Of a stretch of 64,000 nucleotides of DNA, positions 52,128 through 61,265 are shown in pieces; the stretch's first letter is position 1; each line of letters begins with the position of its first letter. The notes below the pieces were generated by a model that was not told where the DNA came from, did not search any database, and worked only from the letters and a program-made list of their open reading frames with translations. The position numbers and the translations under genes were made by a program. Source of the DNA: Sphingopyxis sp. (lineage in GTDB: Bacteria > Pseudomonadota > Alphaproteobacteria > Sphingomonadales > Sphingomonadaceae); NCBI GenBank assembly GCA_013823985.1, contig PNNB01000056.1, positions 186,001 to 250,000 on the forward strand, in the 5' to 3' direction.

Positions 52128-53266
52128 TCGGGATGGGCCGGATCCTGGCGGGGCTTTTGCTTCTGGGATTTGCCCAACTCGATCCTGCCTATGCGCACAA
52201 GCCTTCGACCGTTTCGATGCAGCCTGCCGAAGTAAAGGTCGTTTTTACTGCATCGACGATCACCACCGATGTTGCCCGGGGTAATGCTGGTGTAGCGGGA
52301 CGGAAGGTCAGCATCGACGACCCTGTCCGTGTCGCATCCATTTCAAAACTTGTTGTAGCCTTGGGTGCGATGCGCCTCGTGGAGCAGGGCAAGCTTGATC
52401 TTGACCGGGACATCAACGCCTATCTTGGCTGGTCGGTGCGCAACCCCGCCTTTCCGGACGCACCGATTACCCTGCGCCATCTTTTGTCGCACCGTTCCGG
52501 TCTGCGGGATACGGTTGATTATATCGTTCCGTTGGATGGCGATCTTTCTGCCGTTCTTGAAGCGAACAAGGCATGGGAGCTGCGCTATCCACCCGGCGAT
52601 TATTTCGCCTATGCCAATATCAATTCGCCGCTGATCGCCGCCGTTCTGGAAGGGGCGACGGGGGAACGGTTCGACCGGTTGATGGCGCGGCTCGTGCTGG
52701 AGCCGCTGAAACTTGATGCCTGCTACAATTGGGGCGCTGGATGCAGTGACGGGAGGCGTGCAAAGGCCGTGACCTTGCTGCGGCCAAATGGTGATCTGGC
52801 ACGTGACGCCCCGCTAAAGGGCAAGGACCCCTGCGCCGTCTATCCGGCGACCAATGGCAGTTGTGATGTCGAGGCTCTCTACAAGCTGGGCCGCAATGGT
52901 TCCGCATTCAGCCCGCAAGGCGGCTTGCGCATTTCGGCACGTGATCTGGCCAAAATCGGTCAGGTCTTGTTGAAAGATGGCGCGCCGCTGCTTTCGCCTA
53001 AATCATTTTCGGAAATGCTTGGTCCTGTCTGGACCTTTGATGGCAGCAACGGGGATGACGACAAAGGTTATTTCAAGGCCTACGGTCTGGGCGTCCACTG
53101 GGTTGATGACGGCAAAGGCGGAAAGTGGTTCGGCCATGTGGGCGAGGCCTATAGCCTGCGGGCGGGTTTCTGGGTCAACCGTACGACAGGAAAAGGCTTT
53201 GTCCGTTACGTCACGATGGTCGATGAATTTGCTCCGGTGGGGCATTGCTTCGACATATGCCCATGA
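52124..53266 (+). CDS. Exported serine hydrolase, beta-lactamase/esterase (class C fold)
   Basis: A 380-residue penicillin-binding-protein-like hydrolase with signal peptide (cleavage near AYA-HK, residue 24). The Ser-x2-Lys motif is SISK in VRVASISKLVVALG, the Tyr-x-Asn motif is YAN in DYFAYANINSP, and the third box is in KWFGHVGEAYS (HxG type). The HxG rather than KTG box favours an esterase or D-aminopeptidase-like enzyme over a true beta-lactamase. It is coupled to the DUF3617 pair by ATGA overlap. Confidence 0.88.
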   Translation: MIGMGRILAGLLLLGFAQLDPAYAHKPSTVSMQPAEVKVVFTASTITTDVARGNAGVAGRKVSIDDPVRVASISKLVVALGAMRLVEQGKLDLDRDINAYLGWSVRNPAFPDAPITLRHLLSHRSGLRDTVDYIVPLDGDLSAVLEANKAWELRYPPGDYFAYANINSPLIAAVLEGATGERFDRLMARLVLEPLKLDACYNWGAGCSDGRRAKAVTLLRPNGDLARDAPLKGKDPCAVYPATNGSCDVEALYKLGRNGSAFSPQGGLRISARDLAKIGQVLLKDGAPLLSPKSFSEMLGPVWTFDGSNGDDDKGYFKAYGLGVHWVDDGKGGKWFGHVGEAYSLRAGFWVNRTTGKGFVRYVTMVDEFAPVGHCFDICP

Positions 53267-53296
53267 TACACTGACCGGCAATCGAGGGAGAGATAT

Positions 53297-53686
53297 ATGC
53301 TGGGTTATATTACTTTGGGATCGAATGATCTCGCCGCTGCGCAGGAATTTTACAGCAATCTGGTGCCCGTTATCGGCGGCAAGGAATTGATGCGCTTTAG
53401 CGACAGCTTCATTGTTTACGGGGTCAGCCTCGACAAGGCGGGCATCGCCATCACCACAGCCTATAATGGCGAACCGGCCACCCCGGGCAACGGGAATATG
53501 GCGGCGATCGTGGTGCGCGACCGGGCGCAGGTTGATGCCCTCCACGCCAAGGCGCTGGAACTGGGCGGGACATGCGAAGGTCCGCCGGGGCTGCGCGGTG
53601 ACGAAGGGCCGATGGCATTTTACGCCGCCTATTTCCGCGATCCGGATGGTAACAAATTATGTGCATATAGAATGGGGCCTGCATAA
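53297..53686 (+). CDS. VOC-family (glyoxalase/bleomycin-resistance fold) protein
   Basis: A 129-residue protein of the vicinal-oxygen-chelate superfamily with two beta-alpha-beta3 units: LGYITLGSNDLAAAQEFYSN in the first and YAAYFRDPDGNKLCAYRMG at the end. The typical metal positions are only partly kept, so its activity is uncertain. GAGGGAGAG precedes the ATG. The TAA overlaps the next ATG (TAATG). Confidence 0.88.
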   Translation: MLGYITLGSNDLAAAQEFYSNLVPVIGGKELMRFSDSFIVYGVSLDKAGIAITTAYNGEPATPGNGNMAAIVVRDRAQVDALHAKALELGGTCEGPPGLRGDEGPMAFYAAYFRDPDGNKLCAYRMGPA

Positions 53687-55017
53687 TGAAAAAGACGATG
53701 ATTTTGGCGTTGCTTGGCGGCGCACTTTTGACGGCACCGGTAACGGCCCGGCCGGACTATTCCGCTTCGGTAAAGGCCGATTATGACAAGTCGCTCGCCG
53801 CGCTGTGGGACCATTTCCACCGCAACCCCGAATTGTCGTTCCGCGAATATAAGACAGGCGCGCGGATGGCGCAGGAATTGCGTGCCGTACCCGGCATGGT
53901 CGTGACAGAGAAGGTTGGCGAGACGGGCGTGGTCGGCGTCCTTAAAAACGGCAACGGTCCCGTGGTGCTTGTGCGCGCCGATATGGATGGTCTGCCGGTG
54001 CAGGAACGCTCCGGCCTCGCCAATGCTTCGACCGTTCGCCAAGTGGGCGTCGATGGCCTTGAAATGCCGGTGATGCATGCGTGTGGCCATGATGTGCATA
54101 TCACCTCGCTCGTCGGAACGGCACGGCAACTGGCCGCGATGAAGGACCGCTGGAAAGGGACGGTGGTGTTCATCGTTCAACCTGCGGAAGAACGCGTGGG
54201 CGGTGCGGCCGCCATGATCAAGGACGGTCTCTATACCCGCTTTCCGAAGCCCGATTACGCGCTTGCCTTCCATGTCGCGGCGGAACTTGAAACCGGTAAG
54301 ATTGCGGCGTCCGAAGGTATTCAATATTCCTCGGCGGACAGCGTGGATATTCGCGTTCCGGGCATCGCCACCCACGGCGCAGCGCCGCATCTCGGCCGCG
54401 ACCCGGTCTATATCGCGTCGCAGATTGTGGTCGGCCTCCAGTCGATCATCAGCCGTGAAAAGGGTCCGCTGGATGCAGGCGTCATAACCGTCGGCGCCTT
54501 CCATGCGGGGACAAAGCATAACATCATTTCGGAATTTGCCGATCTGCAGGTGACCGTCCGTTCGAACAACAAGGATGTGCGCGACAAGCTGATCGCATCG
54601 ATTGAGCGTGTCGCGGTCGGGATTGGGCGGGCACATGGTTTGCCCGAAGACAAATTGCCGGTTGTGAAGGTGACGGAATCGACCCCCGTGACCGTCAACG
54701 ACGCTGCGCTTGCCCGCCGGTTGAACGGCGCCATTGCCAACGCCCTTGGTAAGGATGTCGTGGTTCCCTTCCGCCAGACCAATATGGGCGCGGAAGATTT
54801 CGCCTTCTTCGTCGACCCCCAGTTCAACATCCCCGGCTATTATTTTGCCGTGGGCGGCACTGCGCCGGAATGGATTGAGGCCGCCAAAAACGGCGGCAAG
54901 CCTGTGGCCGGACATCATTCGCCGCTGTTCAGGATCGACCCCGAACCTTCGGTGCGTCTGGGCATCGAGGCTATGACGGCGGCGGTGCTGGATCTGCTCG
55001 GTCCCACGAAGAGCTAA
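53686..55017 (+). CDS. Exported M20-family amidohydrolase/peptidase
   Basis: A 443-residue exported zinc hydrolase of the M20D (aminoacylase/hippurate hydrolase-like) type. The signal peptide ends near VTARPD (about residue 21). The metal ligands are in MHACGHDVHIT, QPAEER and, near the C-terminus, AGHHSPLF. The dimerisation/lid domain lies in the middle. It removes acyl groups from N-acylated amino acids or peptides; the periplasmic location would suit scavenging. It ends a five-gene run starting with the DUF3617 pair. Confidence 0.92.
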   Translation: MKKTMILALLGGALLTAPVTARPDYSASVKADYDKSLAALWDHFHRNPELSFREYKTGARMAQELRAVPGMVVTEKVGETGVVGVLKNGNGPVVLVRADMDGLPVQERSGLANASTVRQVGVDGLEMPVMHACGHDVHITSLVGTARQLAAMKDRWKGTVVFIVQPAEERVGGAAAMIKDGLYTRFPKPDYALAFHVAAELETGKIAASEGIQYSSADSVDIRVPGIATHGAAPHLGRDPVYIASQIVVGLQSIISREKGPLDAGVITVGAFHAGTKHNIISEFADLQVTVRSNNKDVRDKLIASIERVAVGIGRAHGLPEDKLPVVKVTESTPVTVNDAALARRLNGAIANALGKDVVVPFRQTNMGAEDFAFFVDPQFNIPGYYFAVGGTAPEWIEAAKNGGKPVAGHHSPLFRIDPEPSVRLGIEAMTAAVLDLLGPTKS

Positions 55018-55043
55018 ATGCCCCGCATTGTGGCAAACCCATA

Positions 55044-55364
55044 ATGGCCCGCAAGTCGCGCGACTGGCACGACGAAGAGGAGGAGTCTGCGCCTCCTGTC
55101 GTGCATTGCTGGCTGTGCGGGCGGGAAATGGGTGACATCGTGGATTGGCACCATCCGATACCCAAAAGCCGGGGCGGGAAAGCGCGCGAGCCCGTCCATC
55201 CGATCTGCCACCGGACGATCCATGCCAATTTCACGAACAGTGATCTTGAGAAACGCTATGCGACGGTCGATGCGCTTTTGGCCCATGAAGAAATCGGGCG
55301 GTTTGTGGCGTGGATTGCCAACAAACCGCCCGACTTTAATGCCCCGACGAAAGACCGCCGTTAG
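55044..55364 (+). CDS. Small HNH-type nuclease-fold protein
   Basis: A 106-residue protein with an HNH-like zinc/His-Me core: HCWLCGREM (Cys-x2-Cys), DWHHPIPKSRGG (the first His pair) and HPICHRTIHANF (second half). The region after it is helical and ends in KKPP-like NKPPDFN. It may be a nuclease, but orphan HNH proteins of this type are common and not necessarily active. It overlaps the terC 3' end by 4 bases. No restriction, phage or toxin gene is nearby. Confidence 0.8.
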   Translation: MARKSRDWHDEEEESAPPVVHCWLCGREMGDIVDWHHPIPKSRGGKAREPVHPICHRTIHANFTNSDLEKRYATVDALLAHEEIGRFVAWIANKPPDFNAPTKDRR

Positions 55365-56371
55365 CTATGTGCCGCAGCCTCCTCGCCCTTGGTTTTCCAG
55401 AGCGAGTAGAATATGCCGCCCAGGATCAGGCCAAAGGTCACCGCTAGGCTCAAAACCGGCGGGAACTTGTCACCGCCCAGGATGAAGTCGGAAACGAAGA
55501 TCTTCGAACCAATGAACACCAGAACAAGTGCCAGCGCATATTTCAGATAATGGAAACGGTGCACCATAGCCGCGAGCGCAAAATAGAGCGCACGCAGACC
55601 CAATACCGCCATGATGTTCGACGTGTAGACGATGAAGGTATCGGTCGTGATCGCGAAGATCGCGGGCACGGAGTCGACCGCAAATACAAGGTCGACGACG
55701 TTGATCACGACCAGGGCAAGAAACAGCGGCGTTGCTGCGGTGATCAGCTTGCCCGTTTTCGTATCCGGAATGCGCACGAAGAACTTCTGCTCGTGCAGTT
55801 CAGGCGTCACACGCATGATACGCGAGATGAACTTGACCGCCGGATTATTCGCTACATCCATGGGCTTTTCGCTGGCGAACAGCATCTTCACGCCGGTCGC
55901 GATCAGGAAGACGGCGAAGAAATACAGTACCCAATAGAATTGCTCGACCAGTGCCGCGCCCAGAGCGATCATGATACCACGCAGCACGATCACGCCGATG
56001 ATGCCCCACAGCAGCGCCCGATACTGGTATTTCGGCGGAATGGCGAAGGTGGTGAAGATCAGTCCGATGACGAAGATATTGTCAATCGACAGCGCCTTTT
56101 CGATGAAAAAGCCTGTATAATATTTCATCGTCAGATCGGCGCCGATTTCGGGCCCGAACGCAGCGGTTTTCTGGAAATAGACCCAGACGCCGAACGCAAG
56201 CGCGATAGAGATGTAGAAAGCCGAAAGCTTCAGGCTTTCACCGATTCCCATCTCCTTATCTTCCTTGTGCAGGATGCCAAGGTCGAAGGCGGTCAGGGCG
56301 ACGACCAGACCCAAGAAGGCCATCCAGAACCAGACCGGCGTTCCAAGCCAGTCCATCATGAGAAATTCCAT
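55361..56371 (-). CDS. TerC/Alx-family membrane transporter
   Basis: A 336-residue protein of about nine TM helices. The acidic, membrane-embedded positions of the family are in ALTAFDLGILHKED, KALSIDNIFVIGLIF and VDLVFAVDSVPAIFAIT. TerC/Alx proteins export Mn2+ or load metals into exported enzymes, and are related to the GDT1 family found at 24434. A strong intrinsic terminator lies about 24 bases before its start, so its transcription must begin after it or read through (see the terminator entry). Confidence 0.94.
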   Translation of the reverse strand: MEFLMMDWLGTPVWFWMAFLGLVVALTAFDLGILHKEDKEMGIGESLKLSAFYISIALAFGVWVYFQKTAAFGPEIGADLTMKYYTGFFIEKALSIDNIFVIGLIFTTFAIPPKYQYRALLWGIIGVIVLRGIMIALGAALVEQFYWVLYFFAVFLIATGVKMLFASEKPMDVANNPAVKFISRIMRVTPELHEQKFFVRIPDTKTGKLITAATPLFLALVVINVVDLVFAVDSVPAIFAITTDTFIVYTSNIMAVLGLRALYFALAAMVHRFHYLKYALALVLVFIGSKIFVSDFILGGDKFPPVLSLAVTFGLILGGIFYSLWKTKGEEAAAHS

Positions 56372-56394
56372 TTTATATTCCCTGTTCGAAATTC

Positions 56395-56428
56395 AAAAAG
56401 GCACCATGTGGACGTGCCACATGGTGCC
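56395..56428 (-). terminator. Strong rho-independent terminator between the DUF465 gene and terC
   Basis: On the minus strand GGCACCATGTGG (56428-56417), loop CACGT, CCACATGGTGCC (56411-56400) and TTTTT (56399-56395). The 12-bp stem is perfect. It sits within the terC leader, so it is either the end of the DUF465 transcript or an attenuator of terC. Confidence 0.9.
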
Positions 56429-56446
56429 GGGAGAGAGTGGTTTCGG

Positions 56447-56644
56447 TTAGATATTCTGCAAGCGCAGGCGCGATTTCGCTCCATGACCCGCGGCGCTTTT
56501 CTGCAGGCGGTCCTTGACCGCCAGCTTCAGGCGCTTCAGCTTCTGAATGCGAAACACATCGGGCCAGCGCCGTTTCAGTTCGGCGCGTAGCTCACGGTCA
56601 AGCTTCTGATGAAACTGCATCAGGCGAAATGAAGAAAAAGTCAT
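56447..56644 (-). CDS. Small DUF465 (YdcH-like) protein
   Basis: A 65-residue basic helical protein: MTFSSFRLMQFHQKLDRELR and RIQKLKRLKLAVKDRLQKS. It matches DUF465/YdcH, a family of small basic proteins of unknown function predicted to form a helical hairpin. GAGG precedes the ATG at 56644; the longer frame upstream is rejected. It is followed by the terminator described above. The 242 bases before it hold no gene, but several weak hairpins. Confidence 0.8.
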   Translation of the reverse strand: MTFSSFRLMQFHQKLDRELRAELKRRWPDVFRIQKLKRLKLAVKDRLQKSAAGHGAKSRLRLQNI

Positions 56645-56886
56645 AACATCATCCTCTTTGAACTTAATGTGGTTCAATCGGATGCTCCGGCGACCGGAAA
56701 GGCAGGGTTTCGGGGGTTTGGAGGGAGGACCGCCAAGCCAGTGCACCGGAAACATCCGATGCGGCCGACATCACGTTTCTCCGAAAAGAAGCCAACGCCA
56801 GAGGGGCCCGGTCCGCCCAGACTTTATGGAGTGATTCGCTCCGATTTGCAAGCGCGTTTCAGCTTAAACGCACTCAACTTATCGAC
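56645..56886 (-). other. Intergenic region between dapD and the DUF465 gene
   Basis: About 240 bases without a convincing gene. On the minus strand a short hairpin (GCGTTT-AAGCTG-AAACGC) lies about 30 bases after dapD but has no U-run. No manganese (yybP-ykoY) riboswitch consensus was found. Confidence 0.4.
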
Positions 56887-57726
56887 TTAATCTCTCAGTA
56901 GGTCGTTAATTGCCGTTTTTGCGCGGGTCTGCTCATCCACGCGTTTGACGATCACGGCGCAGGACAGGCTGGGGCCGGGGGCACCATCCGGCAAAGCCTT
57001 GCCCGGCAACGATCCCGGAACGACTACCGAATAGGCCGGAACGCGACCTACGAATATTTCGCCGGTCGTTCGGTCGATAATCTTGCTGGTGGAACTGATG
57101 AACACGCCCATCGACAGGACCGCCCCTTCTTCGACAATCACGCCTTCGACGACTTCGGACCGCGCACCGATGAAGCAATTGTCTTCGATGATGACGGGAC
57201 CGGCCTGCAGGGGTTCCAGCACGCCGCCAATCCCGACGCCGCCCGACAGATGGACATTCTTGCCAATCTGCGCGCAGCTGCCCACGGTTGCCCATGTGTC
57301 GACCATCGTGCCGTCGTCGACGCGGGCGCCGATGTTAACAAAACTGGGCATCAAAACGACGTTCTTGCCGATATGGCACCCGTGCCGCGCCACCGCGCCG
57401 GGGACAACACGAAAGCCTGCTTCGCGAAACCGATCCTCGCCCCAGCCGGCAAATTTGGACGGCACCTTGTCGTAGGCCGGGGCGCCCGAAGCACCGCCAT
57501 CCACCACGACATTGTCGTTCAACCGAAAGGACAGCAATACAGCCTTTTTCAGCCACTGGTTGACCTGCCATTGACCATCGATTTTTTCCGCAACGCGATA
57601 CCGGCCATCGTCCAGTCCGGCGAGCGCGCTGTTTACCGCGTCACGAACATCGCCTTGTGTTGCCCAACTGATGCCGTCGCGGGCATCCCACGCGCTGTCG
57701 ATGATGGTGGATAGCTGGTATGTCAT
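56887..57726 (-). CDS. dapD: Tetrahydrodipicolinate N-succinyltransferase
   Basis: A 279-residue left-handed beta-helix acyltransferase of the lysine/meso-diaminopimelate pathway. The hexapeptide repeats run from about residue 100 ([20 protein letters not shown]) through [17 protein letters not shown] and [15 protein letters not shown]. The N-terminal part with [12 protein letters not shown] is typical. Its ATG overlaps the stop of the upstream HAD gene (ATGA). DapD makes N-succinyl-2-amino-6-ketopimelate for peptidoglycan. Confidence 0.97.
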   Translation of the reverse strand: MTYQLSTIIDSAWDARDGISWATQGDVRDAVNSALAGLDDGRYRVAEKIDGQWQVNQWLKKAVLLSFRLNDNVVVDGGASGAPAYDKVPSKFAGWGEDRFREAGFRVVPGAVARHGCHIGKNVVLMPSFVNIGARVDDGTMVDTWATVGSCAQIGKNVHLSGGVGIGGVLEPLQAGPVIIEDNCFIGARSEVVEGVIVEEGAVLSMGVFISSTSKIIDRTTGEIFVGRVPAYSVVVPGSLPGKALPDGAPGPSLSCAVIVKRVDEQTRAKTAINDLLRD

Positions 57727-58397
57727 GGTGCTCTTTCAAGGCTGTGAATTACGGAAAGCCATTCGGTCACATCGGTGATTTCATGGTCAATATGATCATC
57801 ATGGCCGCTGCTATCAGCTTCGCCATCATGTTTCACCCAAATTGTGGTCATGCCCATTGCCTTGGCGGGCACCAGATTATGGGCTGAATCCTCAACGAAC
57901 AACGCACGCGGCGCATCAATCCCAAGCTCGTTGCAAAGCGCACTGTAGCTGACGGGATCGGGTTTGGGCCGATGGGCCATGCGATGGATATCAAAAACAT
58001 CTTCAAACAGCCCGGAAAGGCCCCGTATCTCCAATACGCGCTCTGCATAGGGGGCGTCGGCATTGGTGAAAATCAGCTTCCGGCCAGGCAGTGCCTCTAT
58101 CCGGGCACGCAGTTCCGGCGCCGGGTGCAGCAACGATAAATCGACGTCGTGGACAAAATCCAGATAGCCATGCGGTTCAACCCCATGCTCGTGCATCAAC
58201 CCGCCCAGCGTCGTCCCGTACTTCTTCCAGTAACGGTAGCGTATGTTGTGCGCTTCATCCGCACCGATGTTGAGATGGTTTTGCACGAAAAGGGCAATGC
58301 GGTCGCGCACCTGCGCCATGATATTCGCTTCGGGTGGATATAGCGTCAAATCCAGATCGAAAATCCACGTGTCGATATGCGCAAAAGCTGGGTCCAT
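57723..58397 (-). CDS. HAD-family pyrimidine 5'-nucleotidase-like hydrolase
   Basis: A 224-residue HAD hydrolase. Motif I is [13 protein letters not shown], motif II IFTNAD, the lysine is in KPDPVSY and the acidic motif IV in [17 protein letters not shown]. The pattern DLDLTLY matches the pyrimidine 5'-nucleotidase/SDT1-like group. Its position directly before dapD, with overlap, is widely kept in sphingomonads. It probably dephosphorylates a nucleotide or small metabolite. Confidence 0.9.
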   Translation of the reverse strand: MDPAFAHIDTWIFDLDLTLYPPEANIMAQVRDRIALFVQNHLNIGADEAHNIRYRYWKKYGTTLGGLMHEHGVEPHGYLDFVHDVDLSLLHPAPELRARIEALPGRKLIFTNADAPYAERVLEIRGLSGLFEDVFDIHRMAHRPKPDPVSYSALCNELGIDAPRALFVEDSAHNLVPAKAMGMTTIWVKHDGEADSSGHDDHIDHEITDVTEWLSVIHSLERAP

Positions 58398-58512
58398 AAA
58401 GGGTCGCCTAGCTACCTATTCGCAATTGCTCAACTGAAGATGGACATGTTAATTTTTGCGAAAGCGGTTTGTTCCTAATATGGTGACCGAAATGGGGAAG
58501 GTTCGAACCGCT

Positions 58513-60912
58513 ATGAGTGCAGCCACGAAAAATCGGTCCATCGCGATTGGCAGTTCTGTCGTGTTTGCTTTGGCCTTATCGGCTTGCGGTGGCGGCGGCG
58601 GTGGTGGAATCAGTTCGACGCCCGCGCCGCCGGTTGCGCCGCCTGTCGTGGCCCCGCCTCCACCTCCTCTGCCTCCACCGCCGCCTCCACCCCCGCCGCC
58701 TCCGACGACGAATTTCGCAACGTCAGAGTTTAACAGGTCGGATGGTCCGGGCTTCCACAACGCCATTACCGCCTATCAGGCCGGGGCGACGGGTTCCGGA
58801 ATCACGGTGGGCGTTATCGATTCGGGCATTGACCCCAACAGCCATGAATTCACCGGACGCATCCATCCCAATTCGGGTGACGTTACGGGCGCCGGACGAC
58901 CCTTGGGCGATGATGACGGCCATGGCACCGAAGTGACCCGCGTGATCGCCGCTGCAAAGGACGACAGGGACACGCACGGCATAGCCTTTAACGCCACAAT
59001 TTTGGCCTTGCGCGCGGATCAGTCGGGTAGCTGTACCACACCCGCGCCCGGTGAAGATGAAGCAAGCTGCTCCTTTTTTGATTCCGCCATTGCTGCGGGG
59101 GTCAACCGGGCAGTCGACAGTGGTGCGCGTGTCATCAATGTTTCGCTGGGCGGAGCAGGTGGTGCCAATTCGACCCTACGCGCCGCCATAAACCGCGCGA
59201 CAGCCGCGGGTATTGTCGTGGTTGTATCGGCCGGAAATGAGGGGAATGACGCCTCCCCCGCCTTTGACCCTGCAAATCCCAGCCCCTTTGCCCAGGCCTT
59301 GGTCGCCAACGGCAACGGCCTGGTCATCATCGCGACGTCGGTCGACGATCAAGGCGTCATTTCGGATTTCAGTAACAAGGCCGGACTTTCCCAGAGCACT
59401 GTCCTGTCGGCAATGGGCGAAGGTGTTTGCTGCGAATATCAGAATGATACCATTTATCGTTTCCAGCAAAATGGCCAGACATTCGTGCGCGTGTTCAACG
59501 GCACGTCCTTTGCAGCTCCGCAGATCGCGGGGGCTGCTGCACTTTTGGCGCAGGCCTTTCCAAACCTGACCGGGCAGCAGATCGTCAATCTGCTTTTGAC
59601 AAGTGCACGCGACGCGGGTGCCGCCGGGACCGACGCCATTTACGGGCGCGGCATATTGGATATTGGCCGTGCCTTTGCGCCGGCTGGAACGACATCTCTC
59701 GCAGGGACGACCATGGCCGTGCCGCTTGCGGGCAATGGCGGAACGACGTCCGGACCCATGGGTGATGTGGCTTTGTCTAACCGTCCGATCGATGCCGTCA
59801 TATTGGACAGCTATGGCCGGGCCTATGACATTGATCTTGCGCATGGCTTGAACGGCAGCACGCCGCGTCTGCGGCTCACGCCCGCGCTGGTGGATCAGGG
59901 CCGGTCGGTCAGCATGGGGATCGGAACCGCGCAGATTGCCTTTTCCATCCGTGGCGGCGCGACCGGCGTTGCAGATGTTCTTCCCTTGGCCCTGTCCGAT
60001 AGCCAGCAACGTCAGGCACGTGTCCTTGCGGGTCGGATCAGTGCGGATATTGCCAATGACACGCGCTTCAGCCTGGGCATACGGCAGGCCGCTGCGGGCC
60101 AGGTCGCCGAGCTGCAGAATATGAACAGCGGCGCTTTCCTCACCGCCAGTGACGCGCGTCTTGAAAGCGGCTTTGAACGTCTGGCAGGCAGTTCCTTTGC
60201 GCTACGCCGCAATATTGCCGGGTTCGGTCTGACCGGTAGCGTCGAAATGGGCGAAGCCCGGCTTTTCGAACGGGCTGGCATCGAATTCACCCGCAGCGCA
60301 ACGCACCGCTACCCGTATGCCAGCGTGGGCCTGTCCGTTGATCGCCAGATTGGTGCTGCGAAACTGGCATTGGGCACAAACTGGATGCGCGAAGACGAGA
60401 CCATCTTGGGCGCCCGGTTCGCACAGTTTATCGGGCAAAATGGTGCCCGGTCGCTTTTTGTCGACGGTGCGGGCGAAGTGGCCTTTGGACCGGACTGGAC
60501 GCTGGGCGCTAGCTGGCGGCAGGGTTGGACATATGCCAATAGCGGCGGCAGCATTACAGGGAACAGCCTGCTTACAAGCAATGCCTTTTCCTTCGACCTT
60601 GCCCGGGCCAATGCCTTTACCCGAGGCGACCGTTTGGCCTTTCGTATCGCGCAGCCGTTACGTGTATCGGGTGGCGGGCTCGCGCTGAATGTGCCGGTGT
60701 CTTATGATTATGCGACCCTGACGCCGACATTCGGTATTCGCCGTTTCAACCTCGCCCCGCAGGGCCGTGAAATCGCGACCGAGATGGCGTGGACCGTTCC
60801 GTTGAACGGGGGTTATTTCTCATCCAATATTTTCTGGCGGCAGCAGCCAGGCCATTTTGAAAGCATTTCCGACGATGTGGGCGTGGCCTTCCGTCTGCAA
60901 TATGACTTTTAA
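58513..60912 (+). CDS. Surface S8 (subtilisin-like) protease with lipobox, proline hinge and possible autotransporter barrel
   Basis: A 799-residue protein. The lipobox LSAC gives Cys25, followed by a run of Gly and then about 30 residues of Pro/Ala/Val (residues 37-64). The subtilase domain has Asp103 in VIDSGID, His137 in DDGHGTEV and Ser332 in FNGTSFAAPQ; the oxyanion Asn is in SAGNEG. The remaining 400 residues look like a beta-rich passenger or barrel and the protein ends in the aromatic pattern FRLQYDF of outer-membrane barrels. It is likely surface-exposed. The start is uncertain (58492 also possible). Confidence 0.85.
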   Translation: MSAATKNRSIAIGSSVVFALALSACGGGGGGGISSTPAPPVAPPVVAPPPPPLPPPPPPPPPPPTTNFATSEFNRSDGPGFHNAITAYQAGATGSGITVGVIDSGIDPNSHEFTGRIHPNSGDVTGAGRPLGDDDGHGTEVTRVIAAAKDDRDTHGIAFNATILALRADQSGSCTTPAPGEDEASCSFFDSAIAAGVNRAVDSGARVINVSLGGAGGANSTLRAAINRATAAGIVVVVSAGNEGNDASPAFDPANPSPFAQALVANGNGLVIIATSVDDQGVISDFSNKAGLSQSTVLSAMGEGVCCEYQNDTIYRFQQNGQTFVRVFNGTSFAAPQIAGAAALLAQAFPNLTGQQIVNLLLTSARDAGAAGTDAIYGRGILDIGRAFAPAGTTSLAGTTMAVPLAGNGGTTSGPMGDVALSNRPIDAVILDSYGRAYDIDLAHGLNGSTPRLRLTPALVDQGRSVSMGIGTAQIAFSIRGGATGVADVLPLALSDSQQRQARVLAGRISADIANDTRFSLGIRQAAAGQVAELQNMNSGAFLTASDARLESGFERLAGSSFALRRNIAGFGLTGSVEMGEARLFERAGIEFTRSATHRYPYASVGLSVDRQIGAAKLALGTNWMREDETILGARFAQFIGQNGARSLFVDGAGEVAFGPDWTLGASWRQGWTYANSGGSITGNSLLTSNAFSFDLARANAFTRGDRLAFRIAQPLRVSGGGLALNVPVSYDYATLTPTFGIRRFNLAPQGREIATEMAWTVPLNGGYFSSNIFWRQQPGHFESISDDVGVAFRLQYDF

Positions 60913-61265
60913 ACGGTAAAGCTTTCGCCGCAACCGCAGCTGCCGGTGGCATTGGGATTGTTGAAGACGAAACCGGCCGAAAATTCGTCTTCGACCCAGT
61001 CCATGGTAGAGCCGACCAGATAGAGGACCGATCCACCATCAATATATAGGACGCCGCCGGGCGTCTCGATCTTCTCGTCAAAGGGAACCGCTTCGGTGAC
61101 ATAATCGACCGAATAGGCAAGGCCGGAACAGCCGCGCCGCGGGGTCGACAGCTTCACACCAATCGCATCGGCAGGTGCCTTGGCCATCAGTTCGGCAATG
61201 CGTGCTTCGGACGCCGGGGTCAGCATAACTGCTGCCGGGCGGGCTCGTGTTTTCACATCGCTCAT
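60909..61265 (-). CDS. sufA: Iron-sulfur cluster A-type carrier (SufA/HesB-IscA family)
   Basis: A 118-residue A-type carrier. The three conserved cysteines are in RRGCSGLAY and GSCGCGESF. It takes a cluster from the SufBCD scaffold to target proteins. Its ATG overlaps the SufT-like stop (ATGA). It is the last gene of the suf run on this strand and converges on the S8 protease gene with four shared bases. Confidence 0.94.
   Translation of the reverse strand: MSDVKTRARPAAVMLTPASEARIAELMAKAPADAIGVKLSTPRRGCSGLAYSVDYVTEAVPFDEKIETPGGVLYIDGGSVLYLVGSTMDWVEDEFSAGFVFNNPNATGSCGCGESFTV

Noticed and set aside
53629-54918. Minus-strand open frame of about 430 codons across the M20 peptidase gene
   Set aside because: Antisense shadow; the plus-strand M20 metal motifs are complete.
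55044-55364. HNH gene as part of a defence or toxin system
   Set aside because: No methylase, restriction, antitoxin or phage gene is nearby. It stands alone between housekeeping-type genes.
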